Source: Cristatella mucedo
Lineage: Eukaryota; Bryozoa; Phylactolaemata; Cristatellidae
DNA length: 64,000 nt
Assembly: GCA_009760855.2 (NCBI GenBank)
Contig: WPIO01000086.1
Span: forward strand, 1,659,001-1,723,000
Direction of reading: 5' to 3'
Shown here piece after piece: positions 21,236 to 31,936 of the stretch. The position numbers and the translations under genes are program-made. The first letter of the stretch is position 1. Each line of letters starts with the position of its first letter. The notes under the pieces were generated by a model, which worked only from the letters and a program-made list of their open reading frames with translations, had not been told where the DNA came from and did no database searches.

Positions 21236-21302
21236 GAAGAGCTCCAGAACCAGGTCATGATCCATTGATCTCACAGACATACAGAAAAAAAAGCAATACA
21301 CA

Positions 21303-21357
<55 letters not shown>

Positions 21358-21426
21358 AACATGCACACTTTATTAGTGATATAAGTACAATATCAAGGCT
21401 TTGTCACTCAAGGTCTTGTCACTCAC
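21140..21426. repeat. Right arm of the 1.5-kb inverted repeat
   Basis: Pairs with 19,925-20,193. It spans the LINE-A tail, a unique stretch, the CT microsatellite (21,306-21,354), and runs into the next LINE-A fragment at 21,405. Confidence 0.95.
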
Positions 21427-21935
21427 TTTTAGGTCCCATAATTCTTTGGCTCCAGCCTACTTATCAGATCTACTCCCCAATCAGGGCAAGCATCGTACCA
21501 CCTGCTTTTCGGAATCTGTGTACCCATACCACATACAAATCACAAATCCTTTGGAGATCGCGCATTTAGTTATTTAGTTCGTATACGTCCAAAGCTTTGA
21601 ATGCACTCCCGACTTGCGTCACTACATCCCCTGACTTGACCACATTTAAAAGGAAACTAGAAATGCATCCATTTATTTCGGCATTTGGCGGGTCCCTGTG
21701 ATTCGTCCTTTATGTCTTTATGGATAATGACACTGTGGCATGATGCAACTAACCACACTTGCATGCTGACCCTATGCCTATTACCTCTTACCATGCTATT
21801 CTTGATGTTTATTGAGAACGCTACCACTAACCTGTCGATCGAGCTTCCTTTTTAGCAAATGTAAAGTGCCTATATAGAGATTGAGTTATCTGAGGATGAT
21901 ATACCAAATGCATTCTTCTTATTATTAATATTGCT
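21405..21935 (+). pseudogene. LINE-A 3' fragment
   Basis: Begins inside ORF2 at the position of AGGTCTTGTCACTCACTTTT, continues through AAYLSDLL-like sequence and GACTTGACCACATTTAAA, then the 3' untranslated region and a TGCCTATATAGAGATTGAG tail with ATT repeats. Broken by a premature stop and indels. Confidence 0.85.
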
Positions 21936-21960
21936 ATTATATTATATAATATCACATGAC

Positions 21961-22072
21961 TAATATAATTCACTTGTATAGTACCCGAAGAAAACTTAAT
22001 CTCGATCCATGCACTTTACATGTCGAAGGGCTCGAGCACACGACGAGGAGCAACTTACCACTAGGCCAAAAC
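21961..22072 (-). mobile_element. SINE-A copy
   Basis: Tail (AATATAATTCACTTGTATAG, then GAAAACTTAATCTCGATC) then body (GGGCTCGAGC) and a degraded tRNA head (CCACTAGGCC). Minus orientation. Confidence 0.7.
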
Positions 22073-22074
22073 AT

Positions 22075-22235
22075 TTGGAGAGCCTGGGATTAGCCCAGGG
22101 GTAAAAAGCTAGCTCTTCAGGACCGGAGTTCGAGTCCTAAACTCGTCCAATTTTCATTTATCACTGCAAGCAAAGGTGATAGCCATAAAGGCTCTTCTGC
22201 TACTATATAAAATCAAGCTGCTAAGTCAGCTAATC
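22075..22235 (+). mobile_element. SINE-B copy with variant tRNA head
   Basis: The tRNA-like head has an A box (TAGCCCAGGGG) and B box (AGTTCGAGTCC), followed by the SINE-B body TTTATCACTGCAAGC...GGTGATAGCC and the tail GGCTCTTCTG...GCTGCTAAGTCAGC. The head differs from that of the copies at 31,937 and 51,971 while the body is the same. Confidence 0.8.
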
Positions 22236-22289
22236 ATTAATTTACTTTATACCACGGGCACCTGTTTAACATATTGTTTTAAAGTCATC

Positions 22290-22605
22290 CAGAAAGATGA
22301 CAATAATATTAATAATAATAGTTCACTTGATAAAGCGCCCTCAGAGAACTTAATCTCTCTCTAGGCGCTTTACATTTGCTGTAAAGTGAAATGCAATTGA
22401 ATGGTAAGTAAAATCATGCTTGAAAAACAAACGAAATGAATAATTTGGTTAGGGGTGACATGCACAGAGTCAGCATGCAAATGGGGTTAGTGGCAGCATG
22501 CACAGTGTCAGCACGCATAAGCACATCAAGGACGAATCACACGGACCCACTAAATGCTGTCCTAAATAGGTGTGTTTTTAGGTTCCTTTTAAATGTGGTT
22601 GCGTG
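22290..22605 (-). mobile_element. LINE-A 3' untranslated region fragment
   Basis: (AAT)n, reverse-complement tail, then GACATGCACAGAGTCAGCATG and GACGAATCACACGGACCC, ending at the ORF2 boundary. Confidence 0.85.
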
Positions 22606-22614
22606 GATGCCTCC

Positions 22615-23000
22615 TTTAATCTGGATCTGGATGTCCCGTTTCGAAATTACCTTTCGCTAGATAACTAAATTAGCTAAGCAGCCGAGCCGCCTAATTTCAG
22701 TAACGAATAGATTTTAAACTTAGGCTCGCATAGGTAAGAATAACAGAGCCATGCTGGAGCGTGCATTTGTAACGGACGGCCTTGACGCGTGTAACTCTCT
22801 CTTTGCAGGGTTTCCGGCTTGTGTGAGGTTTTATGGATGATCCACTTAGCAAGAATCGTCGACCTCCTAATTGCGTCACATTCCTGACTTCCAATCTGCC
22901 GTCGATCTTCCCTTCACTTCTGCTCCCTTCTGAAGGTATCACATTTACTTCAAGGTCTCACTGCGACTCATTTCTTCTGATCCATTCATTCTCAGTCTGC
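22615..23000 (+). pseudogene. Diverged LINE-A-like ORF2 fragment
   Basis: Translation near 22,757 gives AFVTDGLDACNSLFAGFPAC, matching AFVTSRLDFCSSLLAGLPAC of LINE-A. The rest is eroded. Fused to the minus LINE-A piece on its left. Confidence 0.55.
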
Positions 23001-23675
23001 TCCGGAGGAACCTATTTGACCTTCTTGAAACCCAATCATATCATTCACATTCAACTCATACAATTGATCATTAAGAAGTGCATTAAAAACAAAAACAATT
23101 ACAAAATGGGTTCGTAACTATGAACATTACCTTTCCCTAAGGACGGTAAATTGCAGTGTAGCTTGTAAGTGGCAAGTTAATGTAATCCCGTAAAACCATA
23201 TTCATAAAACCTAAAGATGAAGCTGCTTTAGATGCTTAAGATCGTATTACGATCTTACGATTCTGAAGATGCTAAAGCTCCTCCTTTTGATCGGAAGATC
23301 GCTAGAGTTTGAAATAATTAATCTTGCCAGCATTTAGATTTTATAACTATCTGAAATGGAAGTTATGTCCTTAGACGTTTGTGATGTCCTATTGCAATGG
23401 GAAGGCCAGCACGTGGATGGGCTACTGTAACGGGTTGATTAATAACGGCGCTTTACCCGTATCAGTGCATACAAATTCACCTTGGCAATGCTGAAAATAA
23501 AAGTGTCTCTTATTAACTACACCTTTCTCAGAGCTAAATACATCTGGCATTGACGCAGCACAGGAAATGGTAAGATGCGTGCCATTCTCTATTAAAATAA
23601 AAATAAAATGGAAAAATCTCGCTTACCAAAGTGGTGGCGCGCTAGGTCAGCTGGTAAATTACTAATTTTGTGGAG
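23001..23675. other. Unassigned, with a short palindrome
   Basis: Contains a 19-bp palindrome at 23,238-23,256 (arms AAGATCGTA/TACGATCTT, one-base centre). At about 23,627 GCGCGCTAGGTCAGCTGG looks like a tRNA A box without further SINE structure. Confidence 0.5.
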
Positions 23676-23712
23676 AGGTTATTATAATAAACATAATATT
23701 GCACTTGATAAA
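23676..23712 (-). mobile_element. LINE-A tail, cut off at the gag junction
   Basis: AATATTGCACTTGATAAA is the last part of a reverse-complement LINE-A tail and abuts gypsy gag at about 23,713. It marks the right end of the block within gag. Confidence 0.75.
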
Positions 23713-24193
23713 CACCGAATCGCTTGTACCAGTCCATGAACGATTTGCTCCCATCATCGCTAAAGCCCTTTAATGGGACTACTGGGCCTGGAGTTTACGG
23801 GATGCACGGTGGCTCCCGGCCAACACTCATTTGGCCCTGACCGACACTCACCAGTGGCATTTGACTAGTTATCGGCGGCTGGGGTCTGACTGCGGGCGTG
23901 CTGGCGCAACCTGCCTGCCAGGTGGCAGCAGCAGCAAGATAGTCATGTGGTGTAGCTACGGGCTCAGGGCCCTGTCGGACTCTCACTGCTGTGGAACCAC
24001 CCAAACCCATATCTGACGTTAGCTGGGAATCACCTTGGTGCCCCCGTAGCCGCCAATCTACTGGTCTTTCATGCTCGTACCTAACTCGAGTTCCTGCTTC
24101 TAAAGAGTCTTCATCACACGGAAAATTGCTGGGCTGCGTCCGATAGTACGCCTCCTGATCCATGGGATAGCTGGGATAACCACTGTCGGCCAT
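23713..24193 (-). pseudogene. Gypsy-1 gag, N-terminal part
   Basis: Starts at ATG 24,193 (MADSGYPSYPMDQEAYY), an acidic, Tyr- and Pro-rich N-terminus, through VRYEHERPVDWRLRG. Low-complexity Ala/Pro sequence follows. It is cut at the LINE block just where Gypsy-2 reads EWYKRFGAL. Gypsy-2 has CTG in place of this ATG. Confidence 0.88.
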
Positions 24194-24370
24194 TACTGAA
24201 TGGGGTCTATTTTAGTCCTATCCCTCCCTCACGTGATAGGGTCGACCAATCAGATTCCCTTACCACGGATGAATGTAGACCACTAACAATGCATATATCA
24301 TACAAGTAATACAACGCATACAACATACGCTGCGAATATTAAGAAGGTTGCTTAAATGTTGGTCACTGCA

Positions 24371-24383
24371 GGGGTCACCAAAA
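24371..24383 (-). promoter_or_regulatory. Gypsy-1 primer-binding site (candidate)
   Basis: Directly inside the 5' LTR the sense strand reads TTTTGGTGACCCC. TGG right after the LTR is the expected complement of a tRNA CCA end, and TGGTGACCCC would fit a tRNA-Trp 3' end as used by some animal Ty3/gypsy clades. Gypsy-2 has TTTTGGCGACCC. Confidence 0.6.
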
Positions 24384-24910
24384 TATAACCTGAGTTCACG
24401 GGGCCAGCGGCTAACTCCCACTATGGCTCGCTACTATCTATGTCCGTTCTGGGTCGTTACGCCGGGCCCTCCGGTAACAGTGGTTCATGCGTGATCAATC
24501 GGGTACACAACACTTTATGTAATACACACGCATGCGCTATATAAAGGAGAGCACTAAACAAGTCTACAGAGGAAGGTCCTATACAAGGTCAACTAAAGGG
24601 CGCGGGATGACGCCACAAGCGCGGACAAACGTGTTAGTGCTCAGTCGGCTTCCACCGTCGCACCGTCGCAGGACTCCGTTTTACCAGTACACGCGTACGC
24701 CGTCCAAGACCCGACTGGCTGAGTACTCTGTGGTAGACGGAGCGGACGTCCAACACCATTGAGAGCTTCCGCCGAAAGAGAGCGAGCACGTTGTACCCAG
24801 TTCCCGTCCTCGGAACTCTGGGAGCTGACCCCAGGCTTTACCCTTCCGGGGCAAGGCGACGCCCAGCCCGACATATCGAATGTCAGTGGGTCCGCCTACT
24901 CTAGGGTACA
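24384..24910 (-). repeat. Gypsy-1 5' LTR, 527 bp
   Basis: Begins TGTACCC at 24,910 and ends GGTTATA at 24,384 (final CA mutated to TA). It would carry the element's promoter and polyadenylation signals. Confidence 0.93.
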
Positions 24911-25011
24911 AAGTTGAGGCATCAGCCTTCGTGGGCGGGCGGTTGGTTGCCCGTTCCCGTCTAGCTGGTTGGCTCAAAAGTAATACAAGCCATAACAAAT
25001 GTCAATTACAG

Positions 25012-25241
25012 GAGTTTTGGCATTCCAAAATGTTGTGGCACCGGCATCGTTACACGACAACGATGACAACAGAAGTGGCAAGCTCTGTGGCGCACCCGTA
25101 AGCTATCCGACTGGCATAAACAGACAAAAACAACTTAGACGACTGGCTCCCCTAAGGCAAGCAGTCAGCTGCACGACTCAACAAAATCAAAAAGACAACA
25201 GCCGCACAGACACGGCACCTACTAAATGTGGAATGCACTAG
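25012..25241 (+). CDS. Candidate terminal exon, unknown
   Basis: The acceptor-like CAATTACAG ends at 25,011. The following frame is open for about 76 codons to TAG at 25,239: FQNVVAPASLHDNDDN, GAPVSYPTGINRQKQLRRL, SRTDTAPTKCGMH. Composition is more GC-rich than the flanks. It begins 100 bp beyond Gypsy-1. No domain is recognised; chance remains possible. Confidence 0.3.
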
Positions 25242-25635
25242 AAGATGAAGTGGGTAGTTTTCACCTGCACTTAGCTATTTCGATGAGTAAAGTATTTCTT
25301 CTAAATACTGACGTTTTCTGATACTATCGATCCAGACAAGCTGAATTTGAAAAAAGTGGACACTTCTTAAGTGCACTGTGGTGCTGACCTACACTCACTA
25401 AAAGCTATCCTTGGTAAGCGATAATATAGTACCGGCGAAATTCCATAACTATTTCATTCAAAGGTACCAATAAAATCGGAAATCTATGTTCAAAAAAGAG
25501 GTAAGGGCGGAGACTCGGCAAAGAGAAACCAAACTAACGGCAGCCATTTTCGGAGACAGCCGATATTAGATCACAATCCAAGCTTTGTCTGATATGTCTA
25601 ACTGATGTAAAACGGTATCGCAACGTCATTCACGA
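25242..25635. other. Unassigned sequence
   Basis: Nothing recognised. Confidence 0.6.
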
Positions 25636-25949
25636 CCCGCGAGATGACGCCGCTAGCACAAAACAGCCTGTCACATTCTCAGTCGGCTTTCGCTTCCCAC
25701 CTTCTCACGGATTCCGTCACACCAGCACAAGCGTACGCCGTCAAAGACCCGGCTAACTGAGTGCTCTGGGATAGGCGAAGCTGATGTCTACCACCGTCTA
25801 GAGCTTACGACAAAAGAAATCAAGCACGCCGTCCCAAGTTCCGGTCCTCCGGCCTCGGGGAGCTGACCCCGTGCTTTGCCCTTATGGGGAAAGGCGACGC
25901 CCAGCCCGACACATCGAATATCAATGGCTCCGCTTACAATAGGGTGCAA
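25636..25949 (-). repeat. Old, truncated LTR of the same Gypsy family
   Basis: Aligns with the first 315 bases of the Gypsy-1 5' LTR (about 24,600-24,910): CCGTCAAAGACCCGGCT, GGGAGCTGACCCC, GGCGACGCCCAGCCCGACA and ATAGGGTGCA at the LTR start. It is far more diverged than the Gypsy-1 LTR pair, lacks the downstream third and has no internal sequence beside it. Confidence 0.85.
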
Positions 25950-27804
25950 CAGTATAACATTTGTATCCAAATGCCAAAATGAGGAGCTTCCGAATAAAGC
26001 CAACGAAACTAAAAGCATAGGCGTTTAATCTTAAGTATCAGTCGACTGCTAGCAAGACGGCGCCGTTTAAAACGGATGCACTGAAAACAAATACATGTAC
26101 TTATAAAACGACCCATATGGTGCACGTGTGACAATTCTTCGCAAGTGCAGCAAAAAACTCTAACTACCCTTCCAATTACATAAATATAATTCATCATTAA
26201 AGCTGCAAGGTACCGCCGAAAACAAGCGCACCTACTACGAACGGTCATGGGCAACTCCTACGCAATCCTGCCGCCGGGATGAGAGACGCTTGGTAACGAT
26301 AACGTGAATCAATTGGCGCGGGCACCTCAGCGGAAGAGCGTCATACCTTCCAATCGCACAAGTATTCTTATGTGTAATGGCGTATTATTGAGTAGCTCCC
26401 TGCGATTATAATCTCATCGAAGAGTATGTAATACTAAGATTATTATTAATCGCAGGAAACTGCTTCTATTTTACATAACTGAATGCCAATATTAAGTTGA
26501 GTACAGTTTTGGCTGCAGAGATTCACGGTACGAATTTAAATAATTTGCATGCATGTTTCTAATTTCTAATCAATGGCTTGTAGAACTCCACTATTAAGAT
26601 ACTTGGTATGCTCACCTGCTGAGTTTTTACCTAATAAAAGTCTCAAAGATTAATTACAGTTCTTAAGCCTTTGGCAGTAACCTTTGATAGTAGATTAGTG
26701 ACAGGTATGAATGTTTTGAACAGTTGCACTAATAGATCAGGGAGACAGATAGGCTGTGTGATTCCAAGCTAGGCACTTCATCCTGCTTTCAGTGCCTGCT
26801 GCTTCATCATCTTACTCTCGGCAGCATTACGATCGATCCGCAGTGCGAATGTCCAAGTTCACAGCGGGCGGTGCTGCTCTTGCGTCTACCGAACTATTAA
26901 ACTTTCTTGCTTTCAAAATTCTTAAAAGGCCGCTATAAACTTAGGCTCTTTTTCTTGAGAAGTCGTTCGAATCTTTTTAATCTCCACACCACTTTCATGT
27001 AGCCGTCCGCTGAGAATAGCAGTCACTCATGGTTGGGATATAAACATTCACCTGCTAAACTTTCTACGCTCACAAGGCACACGGTAGCAAAAGGAGGCGA
27101 ATATCACAGGAAACTGCATCAACGTATTTAGGAGCGACGGAAGTCAAGTGCACCGAGCCTATTGTAACTCTTTTGATGTCAACTTGTGATATCTAGTTTT
27201 AAGCTCCCAAGTAGTGGAAGACTCGAAGCAGCAGTAGCTCAAGCAAACTCAAAATCTTTCCTTTATTGAGCGCCTAAGTGTTTATTTTTAAAACTTAAAA
27301 CTCAGAAATCAAGGTTCCAAGGAAGTTTAAAGCTTTCTCTTCGTCTCTTGGATTCGGTTGGCGGGCTCTCCAGGCTTTGCTGGTATGGCAACGGCGGCTC
27401 CCCTTACCACTTTCCCTTCATCGCGTCAGCTTGATTACCTAAGAGACCTCATGGGGTCTGAACGGTCGGCAGAGTCTGGATGACCGGCGTTACAAGCGAA
27501 TGCAAGTGGTAGTTATATCACGCACTTGATCGAGCCTAACCGTGGTTGCATAACTGCACCGACCAGGGACAACAGGAAGTGGCGTCATTTAGGCTAGCCC
27601 GTGAGACAGTGGCTCCTACTGTAAGGAAAGTGACACCAAAAGTGTGATTAAAAGGTTTGAAGCAGACATTATTGGCATTTCAACTGCTCGGCAGCTAGAA
27701 AGGTAAGGCGAAATTTCAACCGAGGATGGCCGCATTTCGAAAAGGGTCAGAACAGATTTGTCAGACACCTACAGTGTGTACTCACAGGTGATAGGGTAAT
27801 AACG
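25950..27804. other. Unassigned sequence
   Basis: At about 26,318-26,345, GGGCACCTCAGCGGAAGAGCG resembles a tRNA D-arm but nothing else of a tRNA follows. Otherwise nothing recognised. Confidence 0.5.
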
Positions 27805-28020
27805 ATAGAAACAATACTGGAATACATTTTACATAGCACCATATGAGAACCTAATATCTTTTTAGGCATTTTACATTTGCAGCCGTGGGAAGCACGAGTG
27901 AATAATTAATGTTAGCATGCCTAATGACAGCAAGCATAGCACTGCTAAAGTTTACGTACACACGGCCACCATCTAAATGTGGCCACTTGCAGCATGCATA
28001 GTTTCAGATTAGTGAGAAAA
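27805..28020 (-). mobile_element. LINE-A 3' end, very diverged
   Basis: ACCATATGAGAACCTAATATC, TTTTTAGGCATTTTACATTTGC and GCAGCATGCATAGT keep the order of the LINE-A tail and 3' untranslated region. Confidence 0.5.
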
Positions 28021-28429
28021 AAGGTAGTTTGACAACAAACTGCCGTCTGTGAAGACACGAAAGCCTACAGCCCGTCTAGAAATGACGCTAGCAAATAAGG
28101 ACAGTATAAAACACGAGAAGAACGAGACTTGGCACAGTGCCCTGACATACACTGTACATCAAAGGTTTCTATCTTGATCGGTGTCCATTTGAAACAATCA
28201 TTAGTCTCTCACTGAGCCATGCCATTTACTGTGGTGGCAATGCATTACCAGTTATGCCCTGGCAAAATATGAGGCGCTCAACAAGGTTTTGGTGATCGGT
28301 GTATCGCTCGTGAACGTCACTGTATGAATTACCTGAACAAAACATAATTGCATGTTCGTGCCCCCTCTCTCCATTTTTCTACAGCTACTCTCTTTTAGTC
28401 TTACAAAAGCTATCAAGGAGCTCACAGAG

Positions 28430-28990
28430 CCCTTAGAGGCACAGTTAATATCTGGCTGTAGCACCGGCATGAATCCAAAATTGCACAAGCCGTACTGACC
28501 TGTTTTTTGTGTACCTGCTGGCAACATCGTAGTGGTGCTTTCCCATCTGCTGCTGCTTGGGAATCCGAACGTGTTGTTCGCCGTCCCACTACTGCTCCTG
28601 TGCAAATCTTTGATATCGCTAGCTTACGAAGACTCGTCATTACCTTCATTACTGGATTCGTCGCAGTCTTGAGTAATGTCGTAGGTGACGCTCCAATCGG
28701 CACCAACGCTGTGATCGCATGGCAAAGGGCTGGGTTCCGAGATTGCTCTGCCCGTCGTAGGAAGCGCTCCGTATCCAGATAATGCCGTAATTGGCGACCC
28801 AACTCCACATGCTGTGGTTGGTAGGCTGGCATCATTGCCGGTCATTTTGCCCGTCGGGAACAGTGACTGCTGCTACACCATCAGCAGCTGGTCGTCGCTC
28901 GACCAGAGGAAACTCTCCATTTAAGGCAAGCCCATTAACTACCTGTTACAGCCGTCTCTGTCGCTGTCGCTGCCGCCACTGCCATCACCT
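28430..28990 (-). other. GC-rich island with minus-strand frames, unidentified
   Basis: An ATG frame at 28,845-28,624 (MTGNDASLPTTACGV, then an acidic end DESSNEGNDESS) stops at TAA. The same frame reopens directly after it down to 28,252 (HRSSSGTANNTFGFPSS). A donor-like GCAG/GTACAC lies near 28,520. A low-complexity Ser/Thr/Gly protein is suggested. It may be an exon with one nonsense change, or a gag-like remnant. Confidence 0.3.
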
Positions 28991-30584
28991 GATGCCGATA
29001 GGCTGAAGTCGGTACCCAATTCGTCTCTCGCAAAACATCCTATCGTCTGACATTTTCAATGACTTAGAACACAGAACAAAGCTAGTAAAGGAGACGAATT
29101 AACCAAACTTTCTGCAAGAGTTGAATCCTTTCGGAATGCTATCTCGTTTAAACGAATGCGTGCCGGCGAACTCAGCGAATCAGCCCACGTCCAGCTGCCG
29201 ATCGTCGACGGATCATGACTCGCCGACAGAATAATACGACAATGCGGCTCAGGACTTACATAGCCACCCAGATATGACGCATGGCACCTGAAATTCTCAC
29301 TTAAAGTTTACTAGGCCCACTTGTTGGCTATTTGTCGCTTTCCGCATCATTCCGGGTCGCCTGTTGAATCGCTCTGTCCCTAGCAGACAGCTATTGGCTC
29401 AGCGACACGTCCAACCGTCGCCAGTCACCCATGCGGCACAGCTCAGTCCAAGAATCTTAATACTGCTACTCCTTTGTTCGTCTGACTTTGAATAGCAGCA
29501 CCATGCTTCCATAGCAGCTGAACTTCGTTGACTCTATCCTGCTCGGCCGCCTCGTTTTAGTGGGACGGTCAGTGGTTTTCAGTAAGTAATTGTGGAATTC
29601 GCTACTGATTGACTGAATAGGTCTGGTCTCTAAATACAGTGTGCTTGCCTGCTTGGCAGATAGATAAGCAGTTGCAAACTCCATCGCCAGCGGGAGTTAC
29701 TTAGAAATGGCATTAGAAACAGCTGGCAAGCGACCATGAGAACAGCATTAGCTGTGGCAGCGATGGTAGCCGGTACGGGAAAAGAGAATGAACTTCAGTA
29801 ACAGTCCATATTAATAGCTGCAGTTACTTCCAATTTCCGGCCGTTTGGTAGCTACATCCGATGAAATGCCGTTTTGAGGTATTCAGATTAGGCTTTACTT
29901 CTGGATGACTGGTAAGCAATCGGACGTCAGCGGAAAATTAACACTCAATTAAGTTGGTTTTGTAGCATGGTCGACGTTGAACACAGTCACACTGTTTTCT
30001 ATAGGAATTAAAATGAGCTGACTGAGAATGAGACATGTTCCTCGAGTTTGATTAGCTGCATCTCCGCTTTTCCCCGAGCTGCACGGAAGTTTTGGAAAGG
30101 TATTTTAAAGCACCTTCCGTATGATTGCATATCAAAATATAGAGCAGTCTTTTTCATGCTACTCCAGGATACCTTAAGAAAGAAGCTGACCAAGGTAACG
30201 CAACTGTTTCAAGTAGCTACTGTATGGATACCTTCTCAGATCTACAATCGAGGCAGAATTCCAGGACTTCTTTTTTAATTCAAGTCTCTTCTGCTGGAAG
30301 TGCGTACAGGTTTGGTTGATTTATTACTCCATGTCACCCTAAAAAGCCTAAAAATTTGCGTGTAAGCCTGGGGAGATTAGCAGAGCCCGTTTACAGTTTA
30401 ACCACCATTCGGCATGCATTTGGTATCAATTTTAATTTACGTCACAAAACAAAGAGGAAGTATTTAGCCTAGCAGATTAATGATAGCAGCTGAGGTAATT
30501 CCTAAGGAAGTACATGCAGTTCAGGATTGCTGGTAATGAAGTTCTATAATTGGCAGCAAGACATTAGTAGTCGTGGAGCAATAA
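28991..30584. other. Unassigned sequence
   Basis: Only short, unconvincing frames (for example 29,466-29,684 and 30,008-30,193 minus). No repeat family recognised. Confidence 0.55.
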
Positions 30585-30660
30585 TCTTGGGAGTGAGTTG
30601 CACAGTCTAGGACCTTCGGCGCGAGACCTTCTGATGCCAACGGTAACCATTGGAAGAATA
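30585..30660 (-). mobile_element. LINE-B/C fragment
   Basis: GCACAGTCTAGGACC and GAGACCTTCTGATGCCAACGG align with the LINE-B minus copy near 51,185-51,240. Confidence 0.6.
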
Positions 30661-30747
30661 GAACAGCTCATTTGTGTCCCCAGAAAACTGGGGGACACGA
30701 AGAGGCTAAAAACTGTTCAGCTGCCAGCAAGGTGTAAATAAATAAAT

Positions 30748-30917
30748 ACAAGCTGATTGAACAGCCTCTTTTTGTGTAGCTATAGAAGAGCTTTGACGGC
30801 TATTGCTGCCGCTTGCAGTAGCGACAAAGGATCGCCCACCACAGGTTTCTAACCCAAGACCTTGAGGCTGATGTCATGAAAAGCTACCGCCTTACCTAGT
30901 GAGCCATTACGGCTCAC
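30748..30917 (-). mobile_element. SINE-B copy
   Basis: Reads (AAATA)n, then the reverse-complement tail (GAACAGCCTCTTTTTGTG), body with CTGCCGCTTGCAGTAGCG, and tRNA-like head ending GAGCCATTACGGCTCAC. A second copy lies inverted at 31,937. Confidence 0.8.
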
Positions 30918-30924
30918 CAGGTAT

Positions 30925-31205
30925 GCCGACGCCGAGCTGTGAGGAGTCTTGCGATTCAGCATGAGAAATGTGCTCTACGTCTATGTTATGATCTGGCAGC
31001 CATCATAGCTCGTTTTGCAAAGCGGAAGTTGTGTCAAACTTATAGGATTTGCAAACTAGCCCTTTTGCCGTATTAATAGCTAGCTGCAATGGCCTATTCT
31101 CTCTTTCAATAGTAAGGCTCAAAGAAAATCACTATAATCTGAGAAAGGCGGTACTGAGGAGCAACTGAAATATTTCAAGGGATACAGACTCGCGAGTTAA
31201 AGGTG
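30925..31205 (-). pseudogene. LINE-C ORF2 fragment
   Basis: Its reverse complement aligns with 11,565-11,800: TCTGTATCC...GGAAATATTTC, then CAGCTAGCTATTAATA and GAGCTATGATGGCTGCCAGAT. Sense of the element is minus. Confidence 0.7.
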
Positions 31206-31309
31206 ATCAATATGACAAGTGACGCTTCGTACCGTCAAATAAAGCCGAGCTTCTGTTATTGTCCTAGCCATTTTCTGCTTTGGTCCTTTATTGAAAGTAC
31301 TTTAGCAAT

Positions 31310-31936
31310 GCCACTACTTCATTTTTTAACAATGGCGCCGGAGGATTTCGCTATTTGGGTACGAGACTGCGGAACTTACTTCCACAGCACTTAGCTTAGG
31401 GCAACCACTCTCCTGCTCCCGAATACGGTAATCGGTTTCCGGTCGTCCGGAACCGCTATTCTTATCATACTTACTACCTCAAATGCTTTTTCAACTTAGC
31501 TCTGCTTCTATATTTTTCTCAGTTTCAAATGACGAAGCTTTTTATCTGCTCAAATTCATAGCCTATGCCGCTTTGGCTTTTCATAAGCAATACACAAAAG
31601 TTTCGAAAGTGATGCCAACACAGCCTATCTGGCCTCGAGGAGTCACCGACGGACTTGCAGGCGTCGTTCACACTGAAATAGTTCATGTTCACAATGCTAC
31701 TGTGACTGTGCAAAAGAGTAGTCATATTGTGTGCAAAAATGATTAGCAAATGTACCAAATTATTTCGTCGAACAGATAGCCGTTTAACAGCACTGCAGAC
31801 ACAACGAACTAAAACTACGACGTAGTGCAGCGAAAGAAACACTGAAACTTCAAGGGATGATAAGGCTGAAGTGAATTAGGAATGCAAACACACGTTATGC
31901 TAGCAGTAGCTGAGGTGCAAGATAATTTGATTAATG
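31310..31936 (+). pseudogene. LINE-C 3' part, interrupted by SINE-B
   Basis: From about 31,310 to 31,500 it aligns with the end of LINE-B ORF2 (ACGAGACTGCGGAACTTACTTCC and CATACTTACTACCTCAAATG). Beyond that it aligns with the LINE-C 3' region at 41,990-42,370, for example GCAAACACACGTTATG and GTAGCTGAGGTGCAAG. A SINE-B then interrupts, and LINE-C resumes at 32,214. Confidence 0.6.

Larger units (their letters stand above)
14408..24910 (-). mobile_element. Gypsy-1, Ty3/gypsy LTR retrotransposon, defective
   Basis: A 10.5-kb minus-strand element: 5' LTR (24,384-24,910), primer-binding site, gag, then protease, reverse transcriptase, RNase H and integrase, then 3' LTR (14,408-14,934). This pol order (integrase last) defines Ty3/gypsy (Metaviridae). 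No env-like frame was seen. A 3.8-kb block of LINE and SINE pieces splits gag. Without it the element is about 6.7 kb, like Gypsy-2 (6.8 kb). Pol carries stops, a frameshifting duplication and changed catalytic residues, so it is dead. The two LTRs differ at roughly 15 of 527 positions by eye, suggesting a moderately old insertion. Confidence 0.95.

Noticed and set aside
14408-24910. An endogenous retrovirus with env
   Set aside because: No env-like frame follows pol in either Gypsy copy; only untranslated sequence lies before the 3' LTR.
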